Shown here: piece after piece, positions 1 to 7,850 of the stretch
Numbering within the stretch: position 1 is the first letter of the stretch
Layout: each line of letters starts with the position of its first letter
From: a virus
Direction: 5' to 3' (one strand)
Length of the DNA: 22,935 bases
Virus record (IMG/VR): IMGVR_UViG_3300045970_000701
Coordinates: 1 to 22,935 of that record
Program-made: the position numbers and the translations under genes
The notes under the pieces: model-generated
Told to the model about the DNA's origin: nothing
Seen by the model: the letters and a program-made list of their open reading frames with translations, nothing else
The model's database searches: none

Positions 1-512
1 CTGGATCAAGAAAATTGAAAGATTTTGGAACTGGAATTGGATTTAGTTTAAAAACTGAAGATAGTCAAAAAGATAAAAATAGTATCATTGATAAAGAATT
101 GAAGAAATTGTTCAGTCCTGAATTCTTGAACCGTGTTGACGAAGTTGTTATGTTTAATTCTTTAACAAAAGAAAACATTGGAAGAATTGTTGATGTTGAA
201 ATAAAATCAACCATTCAAAGATTAAGTGATATAGGCTATGATATACACATTACAAAGTCATTAAAGGACTATCTCTTTGAAGTTGGATATGATGAGCAGT
301 ATGGTGCAAGACCTCTTAAAAGAGCCATACAGAAGTATGTTGAAGATCGTATCACAGATGCAATCATTAATGATGAAGTTAAAATTGGTGATAGAGTGTC
401 AATTAGATATGACAAAAAATTATCCGATGTTAAATTAGTTAATTTAACTTCCTCAAATATTGAAAAAGATATAGAAGAAGATTTATTGATAGAACAAGAA
501 CCAATAATATAA
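1..512 (+). CDS. clpC: ClpC-type AAA+ unfoldase, C-terminal part (5' end outside window)
   Basis: Partial gene running in from the left edge; the open frame begins at base 3 and reads GSRKLKDFGTGIGF, the region just after Walker B/sensor regions of the second AAA+ module of Hsp100 proteins. Seen next are FSPEFLNRVDEVVMF (arginine-finger region, typical of ClpC/ClpB D2), then the D2-small domain with the sensor-2 motif GARPLKRAIQKYVED, then a short acidic tail. In the family this hexamer threads substrate proteins into ClpP or remodels them. Only about 170 C-terminal residues are visible, so N-domain, D1 and any ClpP-binding loop cannot be judged. Sequence is closest in feel to Bacteroidota ClpC. 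A strong terminator follows immediately. Whether this is a phage-borne copy or a host gene at a junction cannot be settled here, but base composition matches the rest of the window. Confidence 0.85.
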   Translation, partial: GSRKLKDFGTGIGFSLKTEDSQKDKNSIIDKELKKLFSPEFLNRVDEVVMFNSLTKENIGRIVDVEIKSTIQRLSDIGYDIHITKSLKDYLFEVGYDEQYGARPLKRAIQKYVEDRITDAIINDEVKIGDRVSIRYDKKLSDVKLVNLTSSNIEKDIEEDLLIEQEPII

Positions 513-525
513 TATTTAGAAAAAC

Positions 526-554
526 AAAAAACCTCTTCAAAAAGAGGTTTTTTT
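526..554 (+). terminator. rho-independent terminator after clpC
   Basis: Inverted repeat AAAAAACCTCTT / AAGAGGTTTTTT (526-537 and 542-553) with a 4-nt loop and a T-run, 14 nt after the stop codon. Confidence 0.85.
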
Positions 555-569
555 GTTTTTAAAAAAAAA

Positions 570-575
570 TATATA
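570..575 (+). promoter_or_regulatory. candidate TATATA promoter box
   Basis: TATATA 13 nt before the ATG at 589. It belongs to a set of similar boxes seen before many start codons in this window; in so AT-rich a sequence this single instance is weak. Confidence 0.25.
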
Positions 576-588
576 AAAATAAAAAATT

Positions 589-1047
589 ATGGCACTAACT
601 ATTGCACAAGCGATTATTTTTATATCGTATGTATCATTTTTAATGATTAAATTTAAAGGACCAATTCCTTCAATTTCTGATTCTTGGTATTTATTAAAAG
701 GAAGACAAAAATTTCTATTCACATTATTCTGTTTCTCAATAGGAATATTAATGTTATTTCAATCAGTACCATCTGCGTTATTCTTCTTATCTGGCTCAGC
801 TCTTTCATTTGTTGGAATAAATACAACATTTAAAGATAGTTGGATTACACCTTATGTCCATTTTGCTGGTGCTGGACTTTGTATTGGTTTTGCATTACTT
901 GGAATAGGATTTGTTCTTAATAGTTGGCTACCATTAATTGGATTTGTAATATCAGCAGTTTCTATTGGATTAGCAAAAATTAAAAATGAAACATGGTGGA
1001 TAGAAATAGCTGCATTTATTTTTATTATTTTAGGATTATTATTTTGA
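589..1047 (+). CDS. multi-pass integral membrane protein, unknown function
   Basis: 152 residues, almost entirely hydrophobic, with about five predicted transmembrane segments (roughly residues 4-22, 42-60, 63-79, 90-110, 113-130 and a final one at 136-152, some of which may pair as hairpins). A short loop with PSISDSWYLL lies after the first segment and a conserved-looking Trp-rich turn (NETWWIE) before the last. It resembles Bacteroidota small membrane proteins carrying a SISDSYYLL-type loop, a family without known function. No signal peptidase site is evident. It stands alone between the clpC terminator and the next operon's promoter. A role in membrane or lysis control is possible but nothing in the sequence shows it. 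Confidence 0.7.
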   Translation: MALTIAQAIIFISYVSFLMIKFKGPIPSISDSWYLLKGRQKFLFTLFCFSIGILMLFQSVPSALFFLSGSALSFVGINTTFKDSWITPYVHFAGAGLCIGFALLGIGFVLNSWLPLIGFVISAVSIGLAKIKNETWWIEIAAFIFIILGLLF

Positions 1048-1073
1048 TAAGTGAAAAATTTATATTATCTTTG
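1044..1073 (+). promoter_or_regulatory. Bacteroidota-type promoter (TTG-N19-TATCTTTG)
   Basis: TTG at 1044-1046, 19-nt spacer, TATCTTTG at 1066-1073; this fits the Bacteroidota consensus TTG-N19-21-TAnnTTTG. It overlaps the end of the membrane-protein gene and lies 32 nt before the ATG at 1106, so the leader would be about 25 nt. Confidence 0.65.
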
Positions 1074-1105
1074 TCCTATAATTAAAATAACAATTAAAAA
1101 CAAAA

Positions 1106-1288
1106 ATGAAAAAGATTAATGAGGATTGGTTAAAAGCTAATCGCAAAGGAAGCAGAGATGCTGAGTTAGAGAACAAAACAGGTTGGAGTGCTAAGACCAA
1201 AAAGCACAAAACCTTAAAGGATTACTCACGAAAGGGTAAGAATAAATTTCGTGATGTTGAAGATGATGTTGAACTTGAAGCATTTTAA
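1106..1288 (+). CDS. small basic protein, unknown
   Basis: 60 residues, lysine-rich in the middle (KTKKHKTLKDYSRKGKNKF) with an acidic tail (DVEDDVELEAF). First gene of a tight plus-strand operon (1106-2609) behind a good host-type promoter, which suggests early or constitutive expression. The Y-x-R-K-G-K stretch is reminiscent of the basic tail of ArfA-type ribosome-rescue factors, but the match is only a few residues and the order of acidic and basic parts differs; I do not assign that function. Could equally be a small nucleic-acid-binding protein. Confidence 0.7.
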   Translation: MKKINEDWLKANRKGSRDAELENKTGWSAKTKKHKTLKDYSRKGKNKFRDVEDDVELEAF

Positions 1289-1291
1289 GTC

Positions 1292-1564
1292 ATGACAACA
1301 TCAGCAAACGTAAGTGAATATGAGATCTATAATGAAAAAGGTGAACGTGTAGGTTATTATAGACAACATTGGATGTGTTATACACATTGGGAAGAACTTC
1401 TTAAATATCAGCCGTTGAAAGATCATTCTATCAGAGAGACATGGTTAGATGAAGAAGAAGAATATTTTGAAGATGATGAACCAGAAAATCTAGAAATATT
1501 TCTTAAAAAACTTGAAAGGCAATCAAAAGAATTACGTGAATATTTTAACCAATTAGAAAAATGA
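1292..1564 (+). CDS. small acidic protein, unknown
   Basis: 90 residues. The N-terminal half contains an aromatic-rich segment (YEIYNEKGERVGYYRQHWMCYTHWEELL) that looks like a small beta-hairpin followed by a helix; the second half is strongly acidic (EEEEYFEDDEPE) and ends in a coiled-coil-like helix. It starts 3 nt after the preceding stop and its stop overlaps the next start (ATGA at 1561-1564), so it is translationally coupled. Not recognised beyond being a typical small phage accessory protein. Confidence 0.7.
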   Translation: MTTSANVSEYEIYNEKGERVGYYRQHWMCYTHWEELLKYQPLKDHSIRETWLDEEEEYFEDDEPENLEIFLKKLERQSKELREYFNQLEK

Positions 1565-1866
1565 AAAATCTAAAAAATTTCTTGAAAAATCCTTATGGTA
1601 ATATGATTGTTTTTGCACTAAAAACAGTTACAATTGGTTATATTTTGTTGAACGTATATACTTTTATAGCATATGGTGCATTTGTTCCATTAATAGCACT
1701 TCCATTTGTTTTTTTAATGACAGCGCCAGCAGGGTTAAGTTTTGTTGCTATTAATCAATATTACAAAAAGAAATTCATTAAGGAAATTGAAAAGGTGATT
1801 AATGAGACTAATGAACCAATGAAAAGTCAATTAAATGTGTTATTAATAGAATTAAAAAATAAATAA
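1561..1866 (+). CDS. small membrane protein, two transmembrane helices
   Basis: 101 residues. Two hydrophobic segments (about residues 14-37 and 40-62) are separated by a tight turn, followed by a positively charged cytoplasmic-type helix (YYKKKFIKEIEKVI) and a C-terminal helical tail. The charge pattern suggests both ends face the cytoplasm. ATGA overlap with the gene before and TAATG overlap with the gene after show that it is a central member of the operon. No family recognised; a membrane anchor for the neighbouring soluble proteins, or a holin-like protein, are both possible but unsupported. Confidence 0.65.
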   Translation: MKNLKNFLKNPYGNMIVFALKTVTIGYILLNVYTFIAYGAFVPLIALPFVFLMTAPAGLSFVAINQYYKKKFIKEIEKVINETNEPMKSQLNVLLIELKNK

Positions 1867-2609
1867 TGGATACTCCAACACATTATGCAGATGTTTCTGA
1901 CAAAGCATTAAAAACGAAAGAGAAATACAAATTGTCCGACACTCAAACTTTATTATATGATCATATATGCAGAGGCGATTTCAAATTAAGAAATGAGGAT
2001 GGTCAATTATTTTATGATAAAAATAGTAATGGTTTTGGATATGGTGGTAGTAGAGAATGGGTTAAAAAGCAGTTTCAACCTTTAATTAAAGATGGATTAG
2101 TTAATTTTACATCATTACGTGATTGTAGGGATGGAAAATACACATCTTGGTATTTCTATTGTCCTGGATTTGAATTGGATGAATTAATAGATGCGTCTTG
2201 TTATGTTTCAACCTATAAATTATTTAATATTAAGCATTATTTAAATCTTGAAGATGGATTTAATAAGAAAAATCAAAAATACGGTGATATTGAATTTATA
2301 TATGATAAAAATAAAAAATATACATTCAAGTATAAAGGAGAATCAAGTATTTATGCTTGGGATAATAATGGTGAAGGTAAAATTCACGATTTAAGTTGGA
2401 TGAATCAAACTATTTGGTCATATGATATTAATGGAGAAGTTGATTTTTCAATAACACCTACTCATGTAAAACAATCTACTTGGACTGAACCTAGATATTA
2501 CAATTCATTTTCAGATATGATACATGATATATGGTCATTTTTAGCACACTATGGTTGTAAGTATATTAATATACCTAATACTTCGGAAAGAAGAAGATTC
2601 ACTATTTAA
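1866..2609 (+). CDS. unknown soluble protein with possible N-terminal winged-helix region
   Basis: 247 residues. Residues about 25-85 (DTQTLLYDHICRGDF through WVKKQFQPLIKDGLVNF) have the spacing of a helix-turn-helix or winged-helix unit, including the 'right turn into short strand' feel of GLVNFTSLRD. The rest is aromatic-rich (many Trp and Tyr), suggesting a beta-rich globular domain. No catalytic motif is visible. It is the last gene of the 1106-2609 operon and starts on the A of the preceding TAA. Ends just before a bidirectional terminator shared with the convergent kinase gene. Confidence 0.6.
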   Translation: MDTPTHYADVSDKALKTKEKYKLSDTQTLLYDHICRGDFKLRNEDGQLFYDKNSNGFGYGGSREWVKKQFQPLIKDGLVNFTSLRDCRDGKYTSWYFYCPGFELDELIDASCYVSTYKLFNIKHYLNLEDGFNKKNQKYGDIEFIYDKNKKYTFKYKGESSIYAWDNNGEGKIHDLSWMNQTIWSYDINGEVDFSITPTHVKQSTWTEPRYYNSFSDMIHDIWSFLAHYGCKYINIPNTSERRRFTI

Positions 2610-2613
2610 AATA

Positions 2614-2642
2614 AATAAAAGCCTCAATTTGAGACTTTTATT
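2614..2642. terminator. bidirectional terminator between convergent genes
   Basis: Hairpin AATAAAAG-C-CTCA / TGAG-A-CTTTTATT with loop ATT, A-rich on the left and T-rich on the right, so it can act on both strands. It overlaps the stop codon of the minus-strand kinase gene. Confidence 0.7.
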
Positions 2643-3148
2643 GTTTCTATGAATTCTAACACTTGTTTTTCTAATTCTTTCTTATCACCATTATTATCAA
2701 TATAAAAATCATATTCATAATTAGCAACATTCTTATCAGAATCATTATTTGGAACGTCTCTATCTTCTCTCTTTAATAACACAGTTAGACATTTCTTTCC
2801 ATATTTATCCACAAATTTTTGAATTTCGTGTGGCTCTCTACAATGAATAAAATATACAATATTTTGCCTTTCACCTTTTGGTAAATTCGCATTATATTTA
2901 GAAATTTTATTTACCATATCTTCAAATGGACCGTTATTAAAATCACTCCACACTCTCTTAACCTCTGACATAAATCTCCTAGATTCATCATTTTTTTTAC
3001 CATTCCAACCAAAATTCCTTTTTAGAATTTTTTTTACTTTATCTATTGTTGACCAATTAACACTTTTATATTCATAGTGTTTCTTAAAAAAATTGGCAAA
3101 ATTGTCTTTACCAACTGAGGCTGAGCCATTTATGATTATTACTTTCAT
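2624..3148 (-). CDS. P-loop (deoxy)nucleoside monophosphate kinase-like protein
   Basis: 174 residues. Starts with a beta strand and Walker A loop, MKVIIINGSASVGKDNF (GSASVGKD, residues 8-15), as in the NMP-kinase/T4 gp1 class of phage enzymes that phosphorylate dNMPs for the dNTP supply. The C-terminal part has the lid/base-binding style arginine region (HCREPHEIQKF) and LLKREDRDVPNND, then YEYDFYIDNNGDKKELEKQVLEF, a pattern common at the end of phage adenylate-kinase-like proteins where the final strand and helix pack on the core. Substrate cannot be told from sequence. Its start overlaps the stop of the upstream minus-strand gene by ATGA (3145-3148), implying coupled translation. Confidence 0.7.
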   Translation of the reverse strand: MKVIIINGSASVGKDNFANFFKKHYEYKSVNWSTIDKVKKILKRNFGWNGKKNDESRRFMSEVKRVWSDFNNGPFEDMVNKISKYNANLPKGERQNIVYFIHCREPHEIQKFVDKYGKKCLTVLLKREDRDVPNNDSDKNVANYEYDFYIDNNGDKKELEKQVLEFIETIKVSN

Positions 3149-3753
3149 TCTTCTATCTCTTTTAATTTTTTTAATTTATCCATTCTAACTTCTTTTATAG
3201 ATAATTTATTATTTTGATGTTTAATACTTTCATATTTAAATTTAACTTTGAGTTCGCTAAAATCACAATTAGTATCAAAATTTAAATTATTTTCAATTTT
3301 AATAAATTGTACATCCGTATATTTTATAGATAAAACATCTGAAACAAAAATTATTACTGTGAATTTTGTTTTTTCTCTAATTAATTTCATTATAAGTTCA
3401 TATGGCTGAATTCTATTTCCTTCATATTTACACCAAAATAAAAATTTATTTTTTCTTACACCTTTAATATTATCTTCTAATAATCCCTTTTCATCATCAT
3501 CTATATCAAAATCAATGCTATAATTTAAATTTTTTAATGGATTTGTTTCGCCATATGTTGTGCTATTAATAAGTACAGTTCCAGAACTATAATTATTATA
3601 TGGTGTTGTTGTTATTCCAGGTGAAACTATCCAAGTACCTGAAGAAGATGATGTTGTTATTGTACTTGTTCCTGTATATGGTATTTGGTTAACTAATGTG
3701 TTATTAAATGATGCTGTAGCTGCGGTTGCCCAAGAAGTGGGAGAATTTGACAT
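3145..3753 (-). CDS. Ser/Thr-rich protein with possible tail-tube-like C-terminal domain
   Basis: 202 residues. The first 65 residues are Ser/Thr/Gly/Asn-rich low complexity, like phage fibre or decoration proteins. From about residue 75 the sequence changes to alternating beta strands; FWCKYEGNRIQPYELIMKLIREKTKFTV and the closing ELKVKFKYESI resemble the strand order of phage tail-tube proteins (gp19-like), but this is a judgement by pattern only. The strand is opposite to the main structural block that starts at 3838, and it is coupled to the kinase gene. Promoters for the divergent pair must lie in 3754-3837. A virion protein is the most likely role; an unrelated hypothetical protein cannot be excluded. 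Confidence 0.5.
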   Translation of the reverse strand: MSNSPTSWATAATASFNNTLVNQIPYTGTSTITTSSSSGTWIVSPGITTTPYNNYSSGTVLINSTTYGETNPLKNLNYSIDFDIDDDEKGLLEDNIKGVRKNKFLFWCKYEGNRIQPYELIMKLIREKTKFTVIIFVSDVLSIKYTDVQFIKIENNLNFDTNCDFSELKVKFKYESIKHQNNKLSIKEVRMDKLKKLKEIEE

Positions 3754-3808
3754 AATTAAACATTCTTTTTTTAATTTTATTATTTTTAATAGATAAAGTT
3801 TGAATTTT

Positions 3809-3816
3809 TATATATA
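3809..3816 (+). promoter_or_regulatory. candidate TATATA promoter box
   Basis: TATATATAG 21 nt before the ATG at 3838, upstream of the virion gene block; member of the recurrent TATATA[C/G] set. Confidence 0.35.
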
Positions 3817-3837
3817 GAAAAAAAGAATATAAGGCAA

Positions 3838-5652
3838 ATGGCTAAAGCATCAAAATTTATGAAGTTAAATCCGAACATCTTAATGGAATGGGTGTTTGAT
3901 AGTGAGCATTATGTGAGTGAAAATTATAAAGTTATAACAAATTTGAATGAAAATAAAAAACGTAGTTTTCTATCAACATCTAACCTTAATAATATAAACA
4001 ACAATATATTTCAATTAGATTCTGTATTAAAAAAATACACATTGCCAGATCCTGCAAAATATAATTTTTTACAAGAACAAGATTATAATACTTCTCCAAT
4101 TCAATATGATACTGTTAGAATATATTTGCCTGTTACTTACAATTTTGTTTTTGATGGTTATGTCGGTTTATATTTAAAGATATTCGCATATGGTTTTTAT
4201 AATGATGTTGTTTATGAATTATCTAATATTTTTTTTGATGCAACAAATACTAGTAATTCTGGTTTAACTAATTTAGCAATTCCTTTTTTCTATGATGAAC
4301 AACAATGGGGAAAATATTATCAATTTGATATTCCATCAGTAGATTATGTTTCTAATCAAAGAAGTGGAACAACAACTTTATCTAATTCTATTAACCGTAA
4401 TTTGACAATAGGAGAAGGGTTGAGTCAAACTGGACCAATATTTGTTGATTTTCAATATCTTAACACAAAGGAAGTTGTCATGGGCAACACCTATTATTAT
4501 GCATCTGAAGCATATAGATCATCATTTGCAAAAGCACCAGAATATAATACATTAGGAGTACAAATACAAGAATCAACAGAAGGTGATTTCTTTGAAATAT
4601 TGGGAACTTATGGCGAATCAAATGAAAATTTAGATAATTTTGTTAGAGAACAAGAAAATAAAGGTCGTAAAATAAGAATTGAATATGATATTTATTTATA
4701 TGAAGAAAACATTCAAACAAATATGCAAACAGTTGCAGTTACTGAAGATTTTACAAAAAAGATTTTATATAGACCAATTTTAACTTTTTCAAATACTACC
4801 GCAGCAATTAAAATTACAATGAGAGTTACAGACTTGGTTGATATGAGCACGATTGAAAGATTTACATCAATTGGTTTAGATACCAATATTCAAAAATATG
4901 GCAAAAAACTAATAAGTTTAAATGTTGGAAACATTAATAAACTTAAAATTTATAATGCTAAACCAGATGAAATTGTTTTAGGAAAAGATTATTTTTCTGG
5001 TAATTTAATGACTGAAATTATTAAAGTTAATTCACCTCAGTTAATAGAGGTTGGAAAAATAATTGTTAATAGTCCTTCATCTTCAAAAGATTATAAAGGA
5101 ATGGGATTATTAAATTTAGTTATAACACCATTTGATAATATTATACAATTTAGATTAGCAATAATTCCAAATAATAATTCTGGATCAGGTAATCAAATGG
5201 AACAATATGATTTATCAAAAATATTAAATAATTCTGAAATAAAATTAGAATTTAGGTCTGACACAGAATCTGTTGATAAGTCAATTTATAATGAAGCAGA
5301 TAATGATTATAAAAATGGTATTATAAATTTCAAAATTGTAGAAAATGATCTTCAAGTATTGAAGAAAATATATGATAAAGGATCTACAAATTTTTATTTA
5401 ACAATTACATCCAATAAAGTAAAAACTCTTTTATATTCAGGAACATTTTCTTTTTATACTGATATTACTTTTGTTGATAGTAATATAAATAATATAACCA
5501 ACACAAGTAATAGTACAAGTGATACCATTCAACCACCAAATTCAACACCTACAACAACTAATACCGAATCAACTGTTCAAGAATGGCCAAAGGCTGGTAG
5601 AACAGTCATTATTTATACAAAATATAAAAATACATCAACATCATCAAAATAA
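3838..5652 (+). CDS. large virion structural protein (tail/baseplate region), family not assigned
   Basis: 604 residues, beta-rich, no signal peptide or membrane segment. It opens with KLNPNILMEWVFDSEHYVSENYKV, a lead-in I associate with Bacteroidota phage structural proteins, then long stretches of aromatic and Asn-rich beta strands. The last 60 residues are Asn/Ser/Thr/Pro-rich (about 555-590), probably a flexible linker ending in a short strand. It is the first gene of a plus-strand run (3838-7738) whose other members look like tail or fibre proteins, and it is spaced 9 nt from the next start. Likely a baseplate wedge, tail or virion-surface component; a specific T4 counterpart is not recognisable from sequence alone. 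Confidence 0.6.
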   Translation: MAKASKFMKLNPNILMEWVFDSEHYVSENYKVITNLNENKKRSFLSTSNLNNINNNIFQLDSVLKKYTLPDPAKYNFLQEQDYNTSPIQYDTVRIYLPVTYNFVFDGYVGLYLKIFAYGFYNDVVYELSNIFFDATNTSNSGLTNLAIPFFYDEQQWGKYYQFDIPSVDYVSNQRSGTTTLSNSINRNLTIGEGLSQTGPIFVDFQYLNTKEVVMGNTYYYASEAYRSSFAKAPEYNTLGVQIQESTEGDFFEILGTYGESNENLDNFVREQENKGRKIRIEYDIYLYEENIQTNMQTVAVTEDFTKKILYRPILTFSNTTAAIKITMRVTDLVDMSTIERFTSIGLDTNIQKYGKKLISLNVGNINKLKIYNAKPDEIVLGKDYFSGNLMTEIIKVNSPQLIEVGKIIVNSPSSSKDYKGMGLLNLVITPFDNIIQFRLAIIPNNNSGSGNQMEQYDLSKILNNSEIKLEFRSDTESVDKSIYNEADNDYKNGIINFKIVENDLQVLKKIYDKGSTNFYLTITSNKVKTLLYSGTFSFYTDITFVDSNINNITNTSNSTSDTIQPPNSTPTTTNTESTVQEWPKAGRTVIIYTKYKNTSTSSK

Positions 5653-5661
5653 ATTTAATAA

Positions 5662-6786
5662 ATGCCAGAAACAAATATAAATGAATTACTTCAATTGTTA
5701 GATGCATCTAATAATATTTTAATATCAGATTTAACATATAGTTCTTTAGTAGAAGATAGTATAAATCAAAATGGTGGTACTGTTATTTATTCTTATAATA
5801 ATATTATTGTAGCATCAGATATTAGTGAAACGTTTTATAATGAATTACAAAAAAATCCAAACATTGATTATATTGAAGAATTAGCATTAAAACAATACGG
5901 TGAAATTGATAGTAATTTAATGTCTAAACTAAATAATTCAGGTCCAACGAGTGGAACAGATGGTCAATCTGGAAATTCAGGATCAAGTGGAATATCTGGA
6001 ACATCTCCATCAATATTAAATTCTACTTTTACTTTAAGCGCATCTACAAACGAAATTTTTAATTATACTATAGTATCATCAGGCACAACACCAATAGATT
6101 TTGCTATTGTTAAACCTGATACATACTCTGGTACATTAGAATTAAAAAACATAAATATTATAAATGGTCAAACTTCTAAAGCAGGAGTTTATAATGTTAA
6201 ATTTTTAGCAAATAATAATTATGGAACAGATGTTAAATATTTAACATTATCAATTATTGAACCTACTAAAATTTTAAATACTAATCTTATAGTTTATAAT
6301 AATTTTGGAACTACTTTCTATTATACAATTGAAGCGTCTGGTGCACAAAGTTATGATGTGCCAGATATAATATCATCATTAATTTTAGATAGAAATATGA
6401 TAAGTGGAAAGTTTATATCAACTGGAATATATAATATGACATTAATAGTTAATGGGTCAACAAGTTTAGATGTTAAAAATCTAACAGTTAATGTTGGAGA
6501 GCAACCAATTATTAATAGTGATGGTGAGCGTTCTGTAGAACAAAATAACTATTTTTATTATGAAATTGATTCAACTGCTGGAACAGGCGCAACATATAAT
6601 GTGATTGGTGTTTTACCACAAGGATTAAGTTTTAGTATAAATATAATTGACGGAAAATCTGTAATAACTGGAGTACCTATACAATCAGGTGAATTTTATG
6701 TAACATTAATGACAACAAATTCATATGGTGAAGATTCAAAAGATTTAAAAATCACAGTAGTACCAATGGGTCAGTACACGTATTAA
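5662..6786 (+). CDS. virion protein: I9-like N-terminal domain plus three Ig-like domains
   Basis: 374 residues in three parts. Residues 1-82 form a compact domain (DLTYSSLVEDSINQNGGTV ... IIVASDISETFYNEL ... PNIDYIEELALKQYG) that is paralogous to the whole of the next protein; its strand-helix-strand pattern resembles the inhibitor-I9 (subtilisin propeptide) fold. Residues 92-113 are a Gly/Ser-rich collagen-like spacer (SGTDGQSGNSGSSGISG). Residues 115-370 hold about three Ig-like repeats; the last reads GLSFSI ... ITGVPIQSGEFYVTLMTTNSYGED, typical of the putative Ig domain family (He_PIG) found on phage and bacterial surface proteins. Ig-like repeats on phage virions are known for weak surface adhesion. 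Probably a tail or head decoration or fibre protein whose N domain docks to the particle. Confidence 0.7.
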   Translation: MPETNINELLQLLDASNNILISDLTYSSLVEDSINQNGGTVIYSYNNIIVASDISETFYNELQKNPNIDYIEELALKQYGEIDSNLMSKLNNSGPTSGTDGQSGNSGSSGISGTSPSILNSTFTLSASTNEIFNYTIVSSGTTPIDFAIVKPDTYSGTLELKNINIINGQTSKAGVYNVKFLANNNYGTDVKYLTLSIIEPTKILNTNLIVYNNFGTTFYYTIEASGAQSYDVPDIISSLILDRNMISGKFISTGIYNMTLIVNGSTSLDVKNLTVNVGEQPIINSDGERSVEQNNYFYYEIDSTAGTGATYNVIGVLPQGLSFSINIIDGKSVITGVPIQSGEFYVTLMTTNSYGEDSKDLKITVVPMGQYTY

Positions 6787-6800
6787 AATAAATTATAAAA

Positions 6801-7097
6801 ATGTCAACATCAACACAAAGTCAAGTATTTAGAGATTTAACATATAGTAATGATATTAAAGATCAAATTATTAATAGCGGTGGAACTATAGTTTTCATGA
6901 GGGATAATGTAATAATGGCATCTGAAATATCAGAATCACAATATAGGGCGTTATTAAATAGCCCATATATTGAGAAATTGGATGTTTTACCATTAAAAAG
7001 ATATGGTAATGTTGGAATACAATACACACAAAATACTAATATCGCTGCTGCTCAAGGTAATGCAGAAATATATGCCACAAAAAACTTAATTAAATAA
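6801..7097 (+). CDS. small virion protein, stand-alone I9-like domain
   Basis: 98 residues. Apart from a short tail (GNVGIQYTQNTNIAAAQG) the protein is a single domain aligned with residues 18-82 of the preceding Ig protein: shared DLTYS, GGT, ASxISExxY, P-x-I and LPLKRYG/LALKQYG positions. The I9-like fold is my inference from the pattern (strand, helix, strand with a hydrophobic N-x-I-x-AS segment). No catalytic residues. It sits 14 nt after the Ig-domain gene and its TAA overlaps the ATG of the tail-tube-like gene. A reasonable guess is that it occupies the same virion site as the Ig protein's N domain, giving a bare and an Ig-bearing version. Confidence 0.6.
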   Translation: MSTSTQSQVFRDLTYSNDIKDQIINSGGTIVFMRDNVIMASEISESQYRALLNSPYIEKLDVLPLKRYGNVGIQYTQNTNIAAAQGNAEIYATKNLIK

Positions 7098-7738
7098 TGA
7101 GAATAAGTTCACAAAATAATCAATTTTTATTTCAGTTTCCATCAGACTTTTTAGCAAAAGAAGTTGATGATAGATTAAGAAGATATATGGATAAAAATTG
7201 GATTCCTTATCAAGATCCAATGGCATATATAAATTCTACAATTAAAGAAATTGTTTTTCCTGCTATTTCTTATGAAGGTTCTGAACAAACTCATATGAAA
7301 GGTAAAAAAATAGAATATAAACCATCTATAAATATCTATGATACGTATACGAATTCATTAGATATAACATTAAGAAGTGTTGATTCACATACAAACTATT
7401 TTATGTTACAACAAATTTTTGCAGAATACTATAATAATACAAGAAAATATTATTTACCTTGGCTTAATCTATTTATACTTGATAAAGATGGCGATTTTTT
7501 ATATTCAGTTATTTTTAGAGCACCATTATTAAAATCTTTATCTGAACAAAGATTATCATATCAAAGTATGGATGTTGCTGAACAAACTTTTTCAATTACA
7601 TTTAAATTCAACTTTATGGATGTTTATTGGGAATTGAGTGATAATCCTGAATATAAAAAAGATAATATATTTTACTCACAAACTTGGGATCATTCAGGTG
7701 ATGTTTTACCTACACAAAGACCTCAAAATGAGTATTAA
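7097..7738 (+). CDS. tail-tube-like structural protein
   Basis: 213 residues. A two-layer beta pattern with a central helix is visible: IKEIVFPAISYEGSEQT, then the KPSINIYDTYTNSLDITLRSVDSHTNYFMLQQIF strand-helix unit, a LFILDKDGDFLYSVIF hairpin, and a final SMDVAEQTFSITFKFNFMDVYW strand. This order (strand, D-x-D-G hairpin, 'siSe..lsY.s.d..e.tfsitF.f...d') is that of phage tail-tube/baseplate-tube proteins of the gp19/gp54 superfamily. Starts on the A of the preceding TAA and closes the structural block. Could instead be a tube-fold baseplate or tail-terminator component. Confidence 0.6.
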   Translation: MRISSQNNQFLFQFPSDFLAKEVDDRLRRYMDKNWIPYQDPMAYINSTIKEIVFPAISYEGSEQTHMKGKKIEYKPSINIYDTYTNSLDITLRSVDSHTNYFMLQQIFAEYYNNTRKYYLPWLNLFILDKDGDFLYSVIFRAPLLKSLSEQRLSYQSMDVAEQTFSITFKFNFMDVYWELSDNPEYKKDNIFYSQTWDHSGDVLPTQRPQNEY

Positions 7739-7755
7739 CTAAACAAATAGTTAAT
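7734..7755 (+). other. small hairpin after the virion block
   Basis: ATTAACTA / TAGTTAAT perfect 8-bp stem with a 6-nt loop, overlapping the stop codon of the tail-tube-like gene and followed by an AT-rich, only weakly U-rich stretch. Could be a weak terminator or an mRNA 3'-end stabiliser. Confidence 0.35.
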
Positions 7756-7850
7756 TTATTATTTCAAAAATTAAACTTTTATTTAGAATGATCCTATAAC
7801 CATTATAAATAAATTTTTAGTATTAACGTTTAACTTTTTAAGATCAAATT

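Noticed and set aside
1106-1288. ArfA-type ribosome-rescue factor
   Set aside because: Only a Y-x-R-K-G-K stretch is shared; the order of basic and acidic parts differs and the gene has a normal stop.
3791-3804. TATCTTTG-like promoter for the virion block (GATAAAGTTTG)
   Set aside because: Spacing between TA and TTTG is one base too long and no -33 TTG is present.
7804-7811. TATAAATA as a T4-type late promoter upstream of the S1-like gene
   Set aside because: Matches the T4 late consensus but is a single case 39 nt before the ATG in AT-rich sequence; other virion genes lack it.
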